Positions 46,700-57,801 of a DNA stretch of 64,000 nucleotides are shown piece after piece. The DNA comes from Trachythela sp. YZ-2020. Lineage: Eukaryota; Cnidaria; Anthozoa; Malacalcyonacea; Clavulariidae. Positions within the stretch are counted from its first letter, which is position 1; every line of letters begins with the position of its first letter. The notes under the pieces were generated by a model, which saw only the letters and a program-made list of their open reading frames with translations, did no database searches and was not told the DNA's origin. The position numbers and the translations under genes were made by a program. The stretch covers positions 1,741,001-1,805,000 of the forward strand of contig JADLSH010000076.1 in the NCBI GenBank assembly GCA_016169945.1, read 5' to 3'.

Positions 46700-48040
46700 A
46701 TTAAGATTGAAGTACACTGCTCTGAGATGTTTTTGAATATAAGCTGCCATCTTGTTTTGAAAGCTGTGCTTTACAGTTTTTTCCAAGCTTATTTTTTCAT
46801 TTTTTTGTGTTTCAAAATAAGTGCAATATGAAGCTAAGATGATGTTTTAAACATTTATTGTAGCGATACTAAAATATAGTTTGATATTTTCGAAAAATAT
46901 TCTGAGGGATTATTCATACGCTAAAACAATTTCCACACGTTGAAAACCTGAAAATTTACCGCGAGTCTAGTAGCGTCATCACTAGCGGTTTGCGGTTCGA
47001 CGTAATCGTAAACATACGTAAATCTTAAGGTCTCCAATGTGGTGAAATATGAGGACTGGAAGATCTGGCTAAGTGAAAGGTTTGAAACAAAAGAACAATC
47101 ACGATACTTTATCTCATGGCAAACTAAATTTGATCTTGACGCAAGTACCCTACTTTTTCTTTTTACTTTTTCTAATGCCATTTGTGAAGGCAAGGGTCTT
47201 GCACAACCAATTAAGTCACAGCCCTTTATAAAATCGACTGAAACTGTGTGATTGAAAATAACAAAATGGAAAGTGCAGCCATTGTGGCAAGCATTGTAGG
47301 GGATCACGTCAGTGAGTTGCAGCATAATTTTCCCCTTGACAAGTAAAATCACCTCTCATTACACAGAGTTAAATAACAGTGTAGGGTGTATTATGTACAG
47401 ATCAAATTGAAAGTGTAACATGTAAATCCCCCCTGGCCATGGGTGTGACATTTGCTGTCAATTCTGATGTCCCAAGAGGTAGAAAGCATATTTTAATATG
47501 CCACACACTTTGTTAGACCTAAGGTCTAGACATATATCTTCATAGGTGTTGGAAAGCAACAACAAAACTTTGCATGCCTGGGGGCGCATGTCCAGCTGCG
47601 TAGAAACATGTTCTTCCAACAATTACAATGAAGGCAATGCCCAACTTGAATCAGCTATAAAAGGAGATAACCTAAAAGCAAGAATGTGGAAATTGGCAGT
47701 CAATTTGAAGGTTGAAATTAGTATTATATTGAGGTATTTGATCTCTAGCTGAACTTGGAACGTAGGGCATTTGGAAAACATTTTTTTAAAGTGGGGTAGG
47801 AGATTTTATTATTGAAAAATCCAAAAAGTCAAACGGCTGCATATGCGAAGGGGGATGTTTCAACTTCGATTTGTTTGGTGCATTGACCAGTTGGGTGAAA
47901 TACCACTTGAAGGGTTAAAAGCATAAATACAGAGTTACTTTAGCCATTAAATGCACCCTACGTTTTTGTTATGCTCTAAATGCAAGATGACTGTACTCCT
48001 TATATGGGATTTTTAACAGACCATTAGGCATACTGGAACA
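46700..48040. other. Intergenic; weak open frames of unknown meaning
   Basis: Short frames at 47039-47251 and 47546-47752 (+) have no recognisable domain. They lie upstream of the second HECT gene and could contain 5' exons of it, but no splice-phase-consistent chain was found. Confidence 0.3.
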
Positions 48041-49791
48041 TAAGCAGTGGATGAAGCAATTGCCATGAGCTTATCAGAGTTCCAAGACACCAATGAAATT
48101 GAAGTGATTGAGGACTTGTCACAGCAGACAACAACTGAATCTGCAATGCAAAATAGTGTAATAGCTCATGCAGAAAAAGCCCTAGAAGAGTTTTACACCT
48201 GCTCTTGGGAGCCATATGCAACGACAGCATTACACTAGCTAGTATGTGATTTTTGTCTAAGAAAAGATTAAAATTATCATGTTCCCTAAATGTATAATGA
48301 TATATAAGATTTGTCCCCATGAAAAATCTGATACAGGTACAGTATCTCCACCTTATTTGGAGCGAGTCCTGTGAGTTACCAAGCCTTGATAAAATATTTT
48401 TCTTCCAGACCCAGACCCTAAACATTTCCTATCAAATTCCAACTTCCAACATTGGGTCATGACCCAAGTCACCCACCCCAGAAAATGTCAGGCATGTTCG
48501 ATATGAGTCAAATGACCATACATATGTCGATGAAAGGGTCTATCATACATGTATTTTCTTAACGTTTGCAGGCACATCACTTGGCTATGTTATGAGATGC
48601 AATCTCCGCAGCTTGCAAAATGAAGACTATAGAACCATTGGTCAAATGCTGGCAACTATCATCATCCAAGGTGGTGAACACCACAAATTTTCTCTCCAGC
48701 TGTTGTTCGGACTTCCTTAAAAAGGGTAGTGCAGTATACTGAACTACTGTACATCAGTACATGTTAAATTATGGTTGAGTTGTATAGTGTTTGGGTTTGA
48801 ATGTGCAGCATCTCTATATCCACAGGAAATTTGGATACCAAACTATGAATTACTTGTATCCCTATTGGATACTACTATACTAAATTTCAATCAGTTAGGG
48901 GACTGTTGTGGCCTCCTGTTACTGTACATAGCTTTTGAATTCTGAAAGTCTCAACCTTGAAAATAAGCTACCATTATCTGGAGTCAATTGAAGGTTTATG
49001 TGCATTTTAGTGTATACATTAATTCATGACATCAAATTTTTACTGTCTACAATAATTATTACTTGTTCATTGTCGAGTCTCCTATTTATAACAACATTTG
49101 TAACAGTGAGAGTCATGGATACCTATTTGAATGAATCAGATATCATTCTTATGGTGACCAGTATCAAGAAATACAATCCCGGATGCTGGTATCCTAGTTG
49201 GATACTGGGAGAAATAATCGATATGGAATGTTTTTCAGTTGGCAGATGCTGTTGATCAACCTTCTTTTAACACAGTACTTGGAGATATGATGTGGATGGC
49301 TTGCCCCTTACCATCATCCCCTTTCAACAAAGGAAAGTATTTATTGATGAAGTCACAAAATACTTCACCATTATTTAGTGCAAGAGTATGCTGGATGGTT
49401 TGGTGGAAGGATTGAAATATTATGAGGTATTATATACGGTATACAGTAAGGCCAAAAAATAGTGTGGGTTCATATCTCTTCTTGAAAAACCTAGGGTAGA
49501 TCAGGCGGTTTAATCTTTTTTCTTAACTTCATTTGAATGTTCATAGGATCAGCCATCCTGTATTTTAGTCTGTTTCACAGGTCAGAGAAATTTCCTGTCA
49601 CATTTCGGATCATGTTTCAAATTGTTGTTTTTTCCGATCAGCATGAAAAATTTATTCAATATTCAACAGAAGTTTGTCGGGCTGTTGGAGGTTTATGCTT
49701 TAGGTTCAATCTGCGTACCTGTGAGTAACAGGGCGAGCTAGTCAAATTGTATAAATTTCCCCTCTAAAATAGACTTTATTGTTAACTTACC

Positions 49792-50100
49792 AGTTCATTA
49801 CTTGCTGTTGCCGGTATAGGATCGGGATTCTCGTTTGTAGGCCCGTTTCCACCAACAAAATGAATACTACATAATTATGTAGCTGTCTTTATGACACACA
49901 AAAGTATCGCCACAACGACACGCTTCAATCCACCGTCTACGCCTCTCCTCATAGGTAATTTGGGTTCAGTAATTAGCTTAACCAGTCTACTAACATCTGT
50001 GTTGCATAAGCCAAAGCTTATTCTTTTCGATGGTTGCCTGTCGGGTGAAAACTTGTTTGCATTTTGATGCAGTGATAAAACAAGCTTTTTCATAATACCA
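49792..50100 (-). pseudogene. THAP-like zinc-finger exon
   Basis: On the minus strand GLCNTDVSRLVKLITEPKLP, then in a shifted frame RRRRWIEACRCGD, KDSYI, and IHFVGGNGPTNENPDPIPAT ending at a GTAAGT donor (49791-49786). Cys pair, central Trp, HF and the NENPDP tail are the order seen in THAP-like fingers of transposases. It directly follows the start of a YqaJ domain (TASKCK near 50070) of the upstream gene on the same strand. Confidence 0.5.
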
Positions 50101-51188
50101 TTCTTTACACTGGCATTGTTTTAGAGTGGTTTGGTTGACTTCGTCGATTTCTTTTTCAGTGAACGCTAAAGCTTGTTACAATGATTCTGGGGTACTTTCC
50201 ATATTACTCTCCATGCAACTTCGCATTTTTCTTTTCATGATCCCAAGAACTTCATCTTTACTTGTACTCGCTTCTTTTGATGTAACTGAGGTTGACTTGG
50301 CCGGATACAATTTCTCAAATAATGGTAGAATGGCAGGCTTATTTTCCATATTTCTCATCCTTTGTGTTAGCTTTCGTAACCTTTTTTGCTCATGAGCTTT
50401 CGGTCTTCAACTTCTCGGACGTCCACATCAATGTTCTGGCAATATACATGGTTCCTCGTCTTTTTCTTGGAGGAAGGAAGCTTGCATTTCTCAATGACCA
50501 GATCTGACACCTTGCATGCTTTTGCCCGCAGGCACCACTTTTTACACTGTCTTTTCCACGAGTATGCAAAAGTTCTTCAAGTGAGTACATGGCTGCTCCT
50601 ATATGTTTACAACCCCCATCACGACCTCCTTTACAGAGACACTTTGCTTTCAATGCGCTACATCGGTTTGCTCCTTTTCTTTCGAGAATAAAATACATAT
50701 CATAAAATGGCTTACTGTCATCTGTCTTGACTTTCATGGCTGGTCGCACCTTTCCAACATAAACAGAAAGGCATTTGTTGGTCAAGGTTTTCGTAAGCAA
50801 TGACTCCACGTGTCCATCTTCAAATAGGTTGTAATAGTCAAGCAGCAAGTCCTTGCTTATCGTATGCAGTTGAAGAGTAAATTAGGTAATTGAAGATGTC
50901 ATACAAACCAAACGGTGGCGAGTCGATAAAGTTATTTACCACATCCATTTTGAACGGATTTCCAATCTCCATCTCATGAATTATTACTCGCTCATCATTT
51001 TCAATCCAACATGCACTGCCAGTCAAACTTGGTATGCGAGGAATATCCATTCTTTCAACCGCAGAAGCGATTTTAATCAGGGATAATTTATTGTAGCCAT
51101 TTACACCGACTCCTCGTTCAAGCAACAAATTCTTTATTTCAATAACATTCATTTTGCAAAAAATTTCAGATTTGTACTTATCCATCAT
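50050..51188 (-). pseudogene. SAP-SWIM-YqaJ-type protein, truncated
   Basis: 51188-50838 gives NVIEIKNLLLERGVGVNGYN followed by LSLIKIASAV, a SAP-like helix pair, and PPFGLYDIFNYLIYSSTAYD. 50848-50390 has VRPAMKVKTDDSKPFYDMYF and a SWIM finger AKCLCKGGRDGGCKHIGAAM, then LEELLHTRGKDSVKSGACGQ. Downstream in another frame 50358-50176 (KPAILPLFEKLYPAKSTS) and FTEKEIDEVNQTTLKQCQCK with CFITASKCKQVFTRQ, the expected entry of a YqaJ nuclease. The nuclease itself is cut off. SAP/SWIM would be DNA-binding. The gene lies in an intron of the second HECT gene on the opposite strand, so it is most likely a transposon insertion. Confidence 0.6.
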
Positions 51189-51303
51189 TATCTACTTCAT
51201 ATAATCGGTAAGGAAACTAGTTTACAAGTTACAACTTGGAGGAAGGAAGGTTGCATTTCTCAATGACCAGATCTGACACCTTGCATGCTTTTGCCCACAG
51301 GCA
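50466..51303. repeat. 69-bp direct repeat pair bracketing the SAP-SWIM remnant
   Basis: 50466-50534 and 51235-51303 are the same 69 bp (CTTGGAGGAAGGAAG.TTGCA ... CACCTTGCATGCTTTTGCCC.CAGGCA) with two mismatches. The first copy lies inside the SWIM protein frame, so the second, just upstream of its start, is a partial duplication of the gene. Confidence 0.85.
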
Positions 51304-52799
51304 GTCAAATTTAGATCTAAAAATTGTGGTTGCCCCTCTTAATGCACTTAGAACTCCTAAAACTGACTTCACATAATATATTTTTGATTTTATGTGGGTG
51401 ACACACTTAAACTATAAAGTCACTGTTCATACAGTACATTAAGCTGTAATGCCTCCAAATGTGCTCTTACTATTTTACTCTGTCTAACACTGGAAAATTC
51501 TACTTGTTAAGGGAGAGGGGTCTTGCACACTAATGATTAAAGTTTATTTGTTTCAAGGTTGTAGACCTGGTGAGAAGTTGTGATGGATTGTCCCAGTATC
51601 TCTTCCAATACAAACCAAATTATAAAATTGGTGCCCAGGAGGTGCTTCGTCTATTAAAACCAATGTTGTCACCAGTTGGTCATCAGAGAAGACGGAACGA
51701 AGAGATTGTGCTCTCAAAAATTGTTGATTTTATGCATAGTGTTAAAGGTACAGATAAGATGCTATTATACATTTTGAATTCATTCAATATCAAATGTTTA
51801 TCAGCATGTGTGTCACTGTGTCTAATGCTTTCTATAATTATATTGTTCCATCTTTGCTAAAAGTACAATAACTGAGGTCTCTTTAATTTTTTTATTGGAG
51901 GAGAAATATTTTTACTAAGACAATTACTCATAAAGGGAAGGGTCTTGCATGCTAATGGTAAACCTTGATTCACTATAATATTTTAATCTATTTTGTTCCA
52001 TTTAGATAAGACACTTTTGGACGTTTTAACTGACGACAGTCACGACACTGTACTAACAAAATAAGAGAGAGACGATATCGAGAGATTAACTCCTGGGCAT
52101 GTTCTGATGTTTGCCACTGGAACATCATTGGTTTTAATCCTAAACAGTCAATCAAGTTTGTGCATGATGATGTAAAATTTATTCCATCAGCACATACTTG
52201 TGGCAACATATTATTTGTTTACATTAATCAGAAGACCACTACTGGACCTTTCCACCATTATGTGCTCACAGCTCTTATGAATGGTGGTGTCTTTAGTAAA
52301 ATATCATTTCTGACATTTGAGGAAATTTTGATTTGACATGTTCTGCATTACATATGTTACTATGGTTTGTTAAGGAATTGTGCACGTTAACTATAATGTA
52401 ATTTATAGTTTCAAGAGTTTGTTTTGATATTCTTTGAAATACTAATAAAGTATGTTTGGCCATGCCTTTAACCAGATTGTATTTGAATGTTTTAGTGTCA
52501 TTCACAAGATACTGTAGATTTTTGTGAAAAGCTAATTGCTAGGACCCAAAGGGTCCAATACATATATAATTTAAAGAACTAACTATGATCATTTTGTTCT
52601 AACCTATCTTGCTATTTCTAAAAGTTAATGCTTCATTCCAGGTGTCTGGTTGCCTAAATCCACTTTGGGTAAATATACTTGTAAAGTAGTCACTATATAT
52701 ACTGGTAAATAGAGTCCTCTTGATAATCTTGATAATCATGACAATAATTAAATACATCTTGATACTTTTCATCTTCTACTACATGTGCATTCACATTTT

Positions 52800-54144
52800 C
52801 TGGCATGTAATATATAGTTCATCCGGTCTTCTGGAACTGGGTCATGCCTAGATCGCCGACTATATAATGCGTGTTCCAATGATGCTGAACTTCATCATGC
52901 TCTTTTTGCAATAAATTTTAAGATGACAGTATTATGGTCTCCTTGTTCTATCAAGTCCTTAAAAAAATGTATCCACCAGTGTGACCATGACTTTCGTAAA
53001 TATGACCACCATCCCTCGATTATTTGGTTTGATGGCGAGAAACCATAAATGTGAGCTCTTGTACCTAGAATGAGAAATGTGGGGTAATGATTAACCCATT
53101 AAGTTGCAGCACTCTCCCCTTGACAATTAAAATTGTCTGGTGTTAAACAAAGTAAGGTAACAAATTAAGCTCCTCTACCCCCGTTGGATGTCCTAGTAAC
53201 ATATTTTACCGTGATCAAAATAGCCCCTTTGGTGGCAGAAATTTCCTATGTATGGGGAGTGTGGATCTTTGCAGGAATGACCCAATAACAAGGTAGGGTG
53301 CAATGTTGTTTAAGGAGGCTCCCTATGGATTTAAGGTTATACGCATGCATGTTCCTATTATAAGTTCAAACACCCCATAGTATAGCTGTTGACACTTTAT
53401 AACTTAGCCCATAATGCCCCACCCAAACGTCAAACATCTAAAGTTAAAGTATATTTTCGTGTCTGCCATAAATAAGGTACAAGTCTGTACCTAGTTTACA
53501 GTGGTAATTATACGGAAGGGGAGTTGCCAGACGTCCCTATCTCACTGTTAGAGCTGTAAAAATATTTAAACAAATAAATTAATACCTGCGTGTGTATCCT
53601 GTCCGTCTGCCCGAAGGTAACTTTGAACGGATACCATAACTGTGTTTCTGTACCATTATCTGTCCTCAAAATTGTTGGGCAACCACCTTCATGTTGTGCT
53701 GCTTCTAAGAAGAATCCTGCAACTACTGCGGGTCATTACTGTTCCTTGAAACCTTCAGCCGTCGGCATGCCATGCAAAATTTGGCCCAGGGTTCACATAT
53801 ATCCGTCTTTTCAACCGCTTAGCCTTTCTCCCTGCTGCACCTTCTGGATCAACCTCCCTTAATATTTTGGCAACAACTTTCCTGGGGACGCATATACCTT
53901 TAAGCCGAAGGGCATGCCACACTGAACGATATCCATTATTACTTCCCGGACCATCAAAGTGATCTAATATAGCTTGTCATACTTCTTCTCTATTGTAATA
54001 TTTTCTTCGCTTTAAGCCCAAATTATACAGATGCTGTTGCAAGGTTCTCAAGGAAATAGGAGTGTCGTGATATTTCACCAACAGCTGTAGTATTTTCTGA
54101 TGAGAGCAGCCCTTTGCAAAATAAGTCTTCAGTATTTCGTCCAT
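52800..54144 (-). pseudogene. Integrase-core (rve-like) transposase remnant, second copy
   Basis: From ATG 54144: DEILKTYFAKGCSHQKILQL, PISLRTLQQHLYNLGLKRRK, NNGYRSVWHALRLKGICVPR, and FAWHADG with the first catalytic Asp (stop directly after). The core continues in other frames (SRNSNDP; GGCPTILRTDNGTE-like residues with the second Asp near 53680; LWYP). The C-terminal part RIEGWWSHLRKS-like sequence with the Glu lies at about 53020-52990, followed by WWIHFFKDLIEQGDHN near 52970-52940. This is the same general family as the 12.1-13.7 kb copy but clearly diverged. Several stops and shifts. Confidence 0.65.
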
Positions 54145-54185
54145 GCCACCATGACTGATATAATTCGATTAATTCCACTATTTTT

Positions 54186-54310
54186 ATTGGTGAATTGAAA
54201 AAAAGATCGGTGAATCGAAAAAAAGATCGGTGAATCGAAAAACATATCGGTGCATTGAGAAAATATTGTTGTGCATTGAGAAAATATTGTAGTGGATTGA
54301 GAAAATATAT
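54186..54310. repeat. 20-21-bp tandem repeat
   Basis: Six imperfect units from ATTGGTGAATTGAAAAAAAG through ATCGGTGAATCGAAAAAAAG to TGTAGTGGATTGAGAAAATA. They lie immediately upstream of the second integrase remnant's start codon. Confidence 0.75.
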
Positions 54311-54509
54311 ATGCATATATGGGCCACCGTATTACATCCCTTCGCTCATCCAGATTATTAATGAAGAAACAAACCAATGTTTACGAGGTCCAGGAATCTC
54401 TTCCCTACTTTAACGAAGAAGAAAAACTACCAAGAAGAAAGGCAAATGATTCCATTTTTTATTAAATTCCATGGTTTGTTGAAATAGGATAAACTAATCT
54501 CTCTATCAG

Positions 54510-54740
54510 TAATAATAATAGGAACTTTAGATTTGACGACAGCTACAAGAACGACTACGAGATTTTTCTGTTAAATATCTGCTAATACAAACTTGTTATC
54601 ATCCTCTCTTTGGCACAGCACATCTTTATAACAACAGTTGAGCCAAAGCGAGTACAACTTTGATTTTGTACTTGCAGATATTTAACGGGAAAATCTAGTA
54701 GTCGTAGTCGTAGCCGTTGTCAAATCTCAAGTTCCCTATT
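54510..54740. mobile_element. ~230-bp MITE with ~75-bp TIRs
   Basis: Left arm GGAACTTTAGATTTGACGAC ... GATTTTTCTGTTAAATATCT; the right arm, in reverse complement, is GGGAACTTGAGATTTGACAA ... GATTTTCCCGTTAAATATCT. Both ends abut TAATA/TATTA, giving a possible TA target duplication. Confidence 0.7.
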
Positions 54741-54936
54741 AGCGACGGGAGGTGAATGAGAGACAACAACATTTTGGTAGAAATTTAACTAATTAATTCT
54801 AATGGTGTATTGGTAGGCTGCAGTCATGGTATAATGAGAATTAAATTTCCAAGTGTGAAGTAACTTCACATTATCTTTTTGAGATATTTGGTATTTTTAA
54901 TATAACAACACGATCAAATCCATCTACCACCACCTT

Positions 54937-56109
54937 GGTACGCTTGGCAGAGTTAGTGCTCACCTTGAACAATTTCTCGTTTGATGGTGAGCATTACCAA
55001 CCAACTATGCCAATTTGTTTGTTGGTTATGTGGAAAAACAAATCTTCGAACAATACACTGGTCCCTCACCTGACTTCTATCGCCGGTTCATTGATGATTG
55101 CTTAGGCACTGCATCATGCTTGCGTGCTGATCTGAATTGCTTCATTAACTTTGCTAATGATTTCCATCCAGCACTTCAGTTCACATGGGAGATCAGTGAG
55201 ACCAGTGTATCATTCCTAGACATTCTCATTTCTATCAATGGTAATAGGCTGAGCACATCTGTCTTTTACAAGCCTACTGACTCCCACAGCTATCTTCTCT
55301 TCTCATCCTGTCATCCTAAGCACACTAAAACTGCTATCCCTTACTCTCAATTCTTACATCTTCGTCGCCTCTGCAGTGAAGACGAAGACTTCGATGCCAA
55401 ATGTTCAGAAATGAGAAGCTTTTTTGTGAATCGTGGTTATCCTTCCCACCTTTTAGATACTGCCCTTAACAAGGCCTCCCTTATACCCCGTTCAGACGCC
55501 TTAAGAGAACCTTCGGTTGCAATTTCTAATCAAAAAGTACCTTTAGTTTTAACCTTTCATCCCTTCAATTTTAACGTAAGGGACATCATTTGCCGGAATT
55601 TTAATCTACTTAAAAATGACCCTGCAACGTCTTCCATTTTCTCCGAGACCCCACTAGTCTCTTTTCGACACAGTAAAAACATCCGGGAAACCCTAGTGCA
55701 CAGCTCACTGCGACAGGACTCTGTGTCACCAGCTGGCACTGTAAGTGCTACACTTGTAAGCATATAAACCTCGCCACCTGTATTTCGGCTCCAAAATCTC
55801 AGTTTGTCATCAAGCACAGTTTCACGTGCATCTCCTCCAACCTCGTTTACTGCATCTCTTGCAGCAAATGTGGCTTGCTCTGCATCAGAGAGACTGGAAG
55901 ACGTTTAGGTGATAGTTAATAACAATGTGCACAACAAACCGGTTGCTAGGCACTTCAACAGTGCCAACCACTCCTTTTCTGATATGAAAATATGCGCCAT
56001 TCATCCCATTATTGGTGGCAATGATACCCGTCGGAAGCAATAAAAGCGTCTCATTCGTCTTGGCACCATTCAGCCTGATGGTATCAATGAATGCCTCTCC
56101 TTCATCTAG
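54937..56109 (+). pseudogene. Penelope-like element: reverse transcriptase plus GIY-YIG endonuclease
   Basis: LVRLAELVLTLNNFSFDGEH starts the visible RT; a short deletion removes the motif before YANLFVGYVEKQIF. From 55015 the frame is open for 250 codons: YRRFIDDCLG (catalytic), LQFTWEISETSVSFLDILIS, VFYKPTDSHSYLLFSSCHPK, GYPSHLLDTALNKA. A one-base shift at about 55740 leads into KCYTCKHINLATC, VYCISCSKCGLLCIRETGRR (GIY-YIG entry; the usual Y-I-G here reads C-I-R), then HNKPVARHFNSANHSFSDMK and KRLIRLGTIQPDGINECLSF to a stop at 56107-56109. RT followed by GIY-YIG is the Penelope-like order; these copy themselves by target-primed reverse transcription. Stops after LGD and GNDTRRKQ show decay. 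Confidence 0.85.
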
Positions 56110-56279
56110 CTCATTCTTTTCTCTTAAATACTTCTTATATGCTTTCCTCTATATCCCCTCTTCCCTTCCCTTGTACGACATTTATAGCGCTTTGATAAGT
56201 GTAACGCCTGTGCGCAGGCCGTAAGTTCTGTATATATAGGTTATTGGGTGTGTTGATTGTGATAAGGTAACTTCAAAGA

Positions 56280-56586
56280 TTTTTTTGCACTTCACTTGGT
56301 TGAACTAGAATACTGGGTTTGGTGGATAATCCAAGTGAGTAGATATATACAGAACTTACTTATATACAGAACTTACAGTTACAGCTCAGAAACTGGCCTG
56401 TGTAGCTCAGTTGGTTAGAGCGCTGCACCGGAATCGCAGGGCCGTGGGTTCAATTCCTGCCAGAGGACCTAGTGTTGCATTTTTTGCAACCGTTCCTGGT
56501 TAGGTCTTAAATTGTGTATATATCTACTCACTTGGATTATCCACCAAACCCAGTATTCTAGTTCAACCAAGTGAAGTGCAAAAAAA
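56280..56586. repeat. Perfect 70-bp inverted repeat flanking a tRNA-like sequence
   Basis: 56280-56349 and 56517-56586 are exact reverse complements over 70 bp (TATATATCTACTCACTTGGA ... AGTGAAGTGCAAAAAAA). The 167-bp centre holds the tRNA-like sequence and a T-run hairpin. Lies 170 bp downstream of the Penelope-like ORF. Confidence 0.9.
56395..56469 (+). tRNA. tRNA-like (pol III promoter) sequence, probably element-borne, not a functional tRNA
   Basis: A box TAGCTCAGTTGGTTAGAGCG (56403-56422) with a good D-arm stem GCTC/GAGC, B box GGTTCAATTCC (56447-56457) in a reasonable T-arm. The anticodon arm has a 5-bp stem with one mismatch and loop CCGGAAT, in which the near-universal U33 is a C, and the acceptor stem pairs poorly. 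A hairpin GTTGCA-TTTTT-TGCAAC follows at 56474-56490, supplying a T-run that could end pol III transcription. Flanked by the 70-bp inverted repeat. Confidence 0.6.
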
Positions 56587-56883
56587 TATTTGTATGTAAA
56601 TTAGGTCAATATGACCTCATCTTGGCTGCATTGCTATATTAAAGAAAACAGAATATCTCAAAAACGAAACATGAAAATAGAAACCTATATATCAATCAGT
56701 CCACAGTTTTAAGAGCTCTTTCGTTGATATTAATATGCACTTGGAGTAGTGTATATAATTGATAAACGTTATTTCATTCTTTTGACACATTTTGAAACAT
56801 TTACATTACAATAGTTTACAGAGAACTATGGCTTTTAATAACCTATGTAACTAGAAATATATAACAATTCATTTTTCATTGTT

Positions 56884-57801
56884 TGACGTCTCTTGGTTAT
56901 TATAATTATTATGAATGTACATCACAATTAAGTTAACTATAAATCGATAATCTTTAATTAAAATTATTTAAGCCATTCAGCATTAGGAGCTGGTTTTCAA
57001 TGGGCCCGTGTTTCATACAATGGTATTAAAAGTAAAATATTTACAAACATTGTGAAACCTACCATATGAATGGGTAGCCAACTGAGTTTTTGAAATATCT
57101 CTTTGGATCGTACATAATACGAGTCACCAGTAATTACACATGCCGCTTTCTTTTGAAGTTTAGACAGATTTGTGAGTTTACTTTTACTACCATCATTCCA
57201 AACAGTAGAACAGTAATAGAAATGTGGAATTATAAATGCATTATACATTTTTTCAAGAATATGTCTAGACACAAAAGATTTAGCTCTCCTTAATAAAGCA
57301 ATATTTTTTGAAATCGTTTTGTTTTATTCTTTATTATGTTTGTCCCATTTTAGTTGCTTGTCTAAAATGACACCAAGTGTCTTTTTTTTAGATACACGCT
57401 TAATAACTTTATCACCAAGTTTAATTTTGGGACCCCTCTCGGAAAATGGGACTCGCTGACATGAGCCTATTATCATGAATTCAGTTTTGGTTTTATTTAA
57501 TGTAAGTTTACTTGCAGTGAGCCATTGACTGACATTCACAAGATCATGATTATGATTAAGTTTTCAATTTCAATTTCATCTACAGTCAATCCTTTAGCTG
57601 AAAGAGTTGTATCATCAGCAAATGACGTCTCTTGGTTATTATAATTATTATGAATGTACATCACAATTAAGTGAACTATAAATCGATAATCTTTAATTAA
57701 AATTATTTAAGCCATTCAGCGTTAGGAGCTGGTTTTCAATGGGCCCGTGTTTCATACAATGGTATTAAAAGTAAAATATTTACAAACATTGTGAAACCTA
57801 C
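56884..57801. repeat. 179-bp direct duplication (56884-57062 and 57623-57801)
   Basis: TGACGTCTCTTGGTTATTAT through GTGAAACCTAC occurs twice, 739 bp apart, with about two mismatches (AAGTTAAC/AAGTGAAC, GCATTAG/GCGTTAG). The first copy is the 3' region of the minus-strand LINE, the second sits inside the body of that LINE. Confidence 0.9.

Larger units (their letters stand above)
48048..52336 (+). pseudogene. Second UIM-HECT ligase gene, disrupted
   Basis: Plus-strand exons: 48048-~48238 (UIM: VDEAIAMSLSEFQD), 48572-~48735 (LQNEDYRTIGQMLATIIIQGG, N-lobe LxQGG block), 49239-49426 (LADAVDQPSFNTVLGD; then shifted RKVFIDEVTKYFTII and GLVEGLKYYE), 51558-51747 (DLVRSCDGLSQYL, LLKPMLSPVGHQRRRNEE) and 52006-52336 (LTPGHVLMFATGTS, then shifted GFNPKQSIKFVHDD and the catalytic PSAHTCGNILFV, stop TGA 52334-52336). 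Phases fit between 49426, 51558, 51747 and 52006. A TAA after DTVLTK (about 52063) and shifts near 49290 and 52130 break it, and an in-frame TAG lies in the 49.37-kb segment. The 49427-51557 intron holds a foreign element. Confidence 0.7.

Noticed and set aside
47039..47251. 70-residue ORF as a HECT2 5' exon
   Set aside because: No recognisable motif and no splice-phase link to 48048.
56395..56469. Genuine nuclear tRNA gene
   Set aside because: Poor acceptor pairing, C at position 33 and location inside a transposon-like inverted repeat; kept only as tRNA-like.
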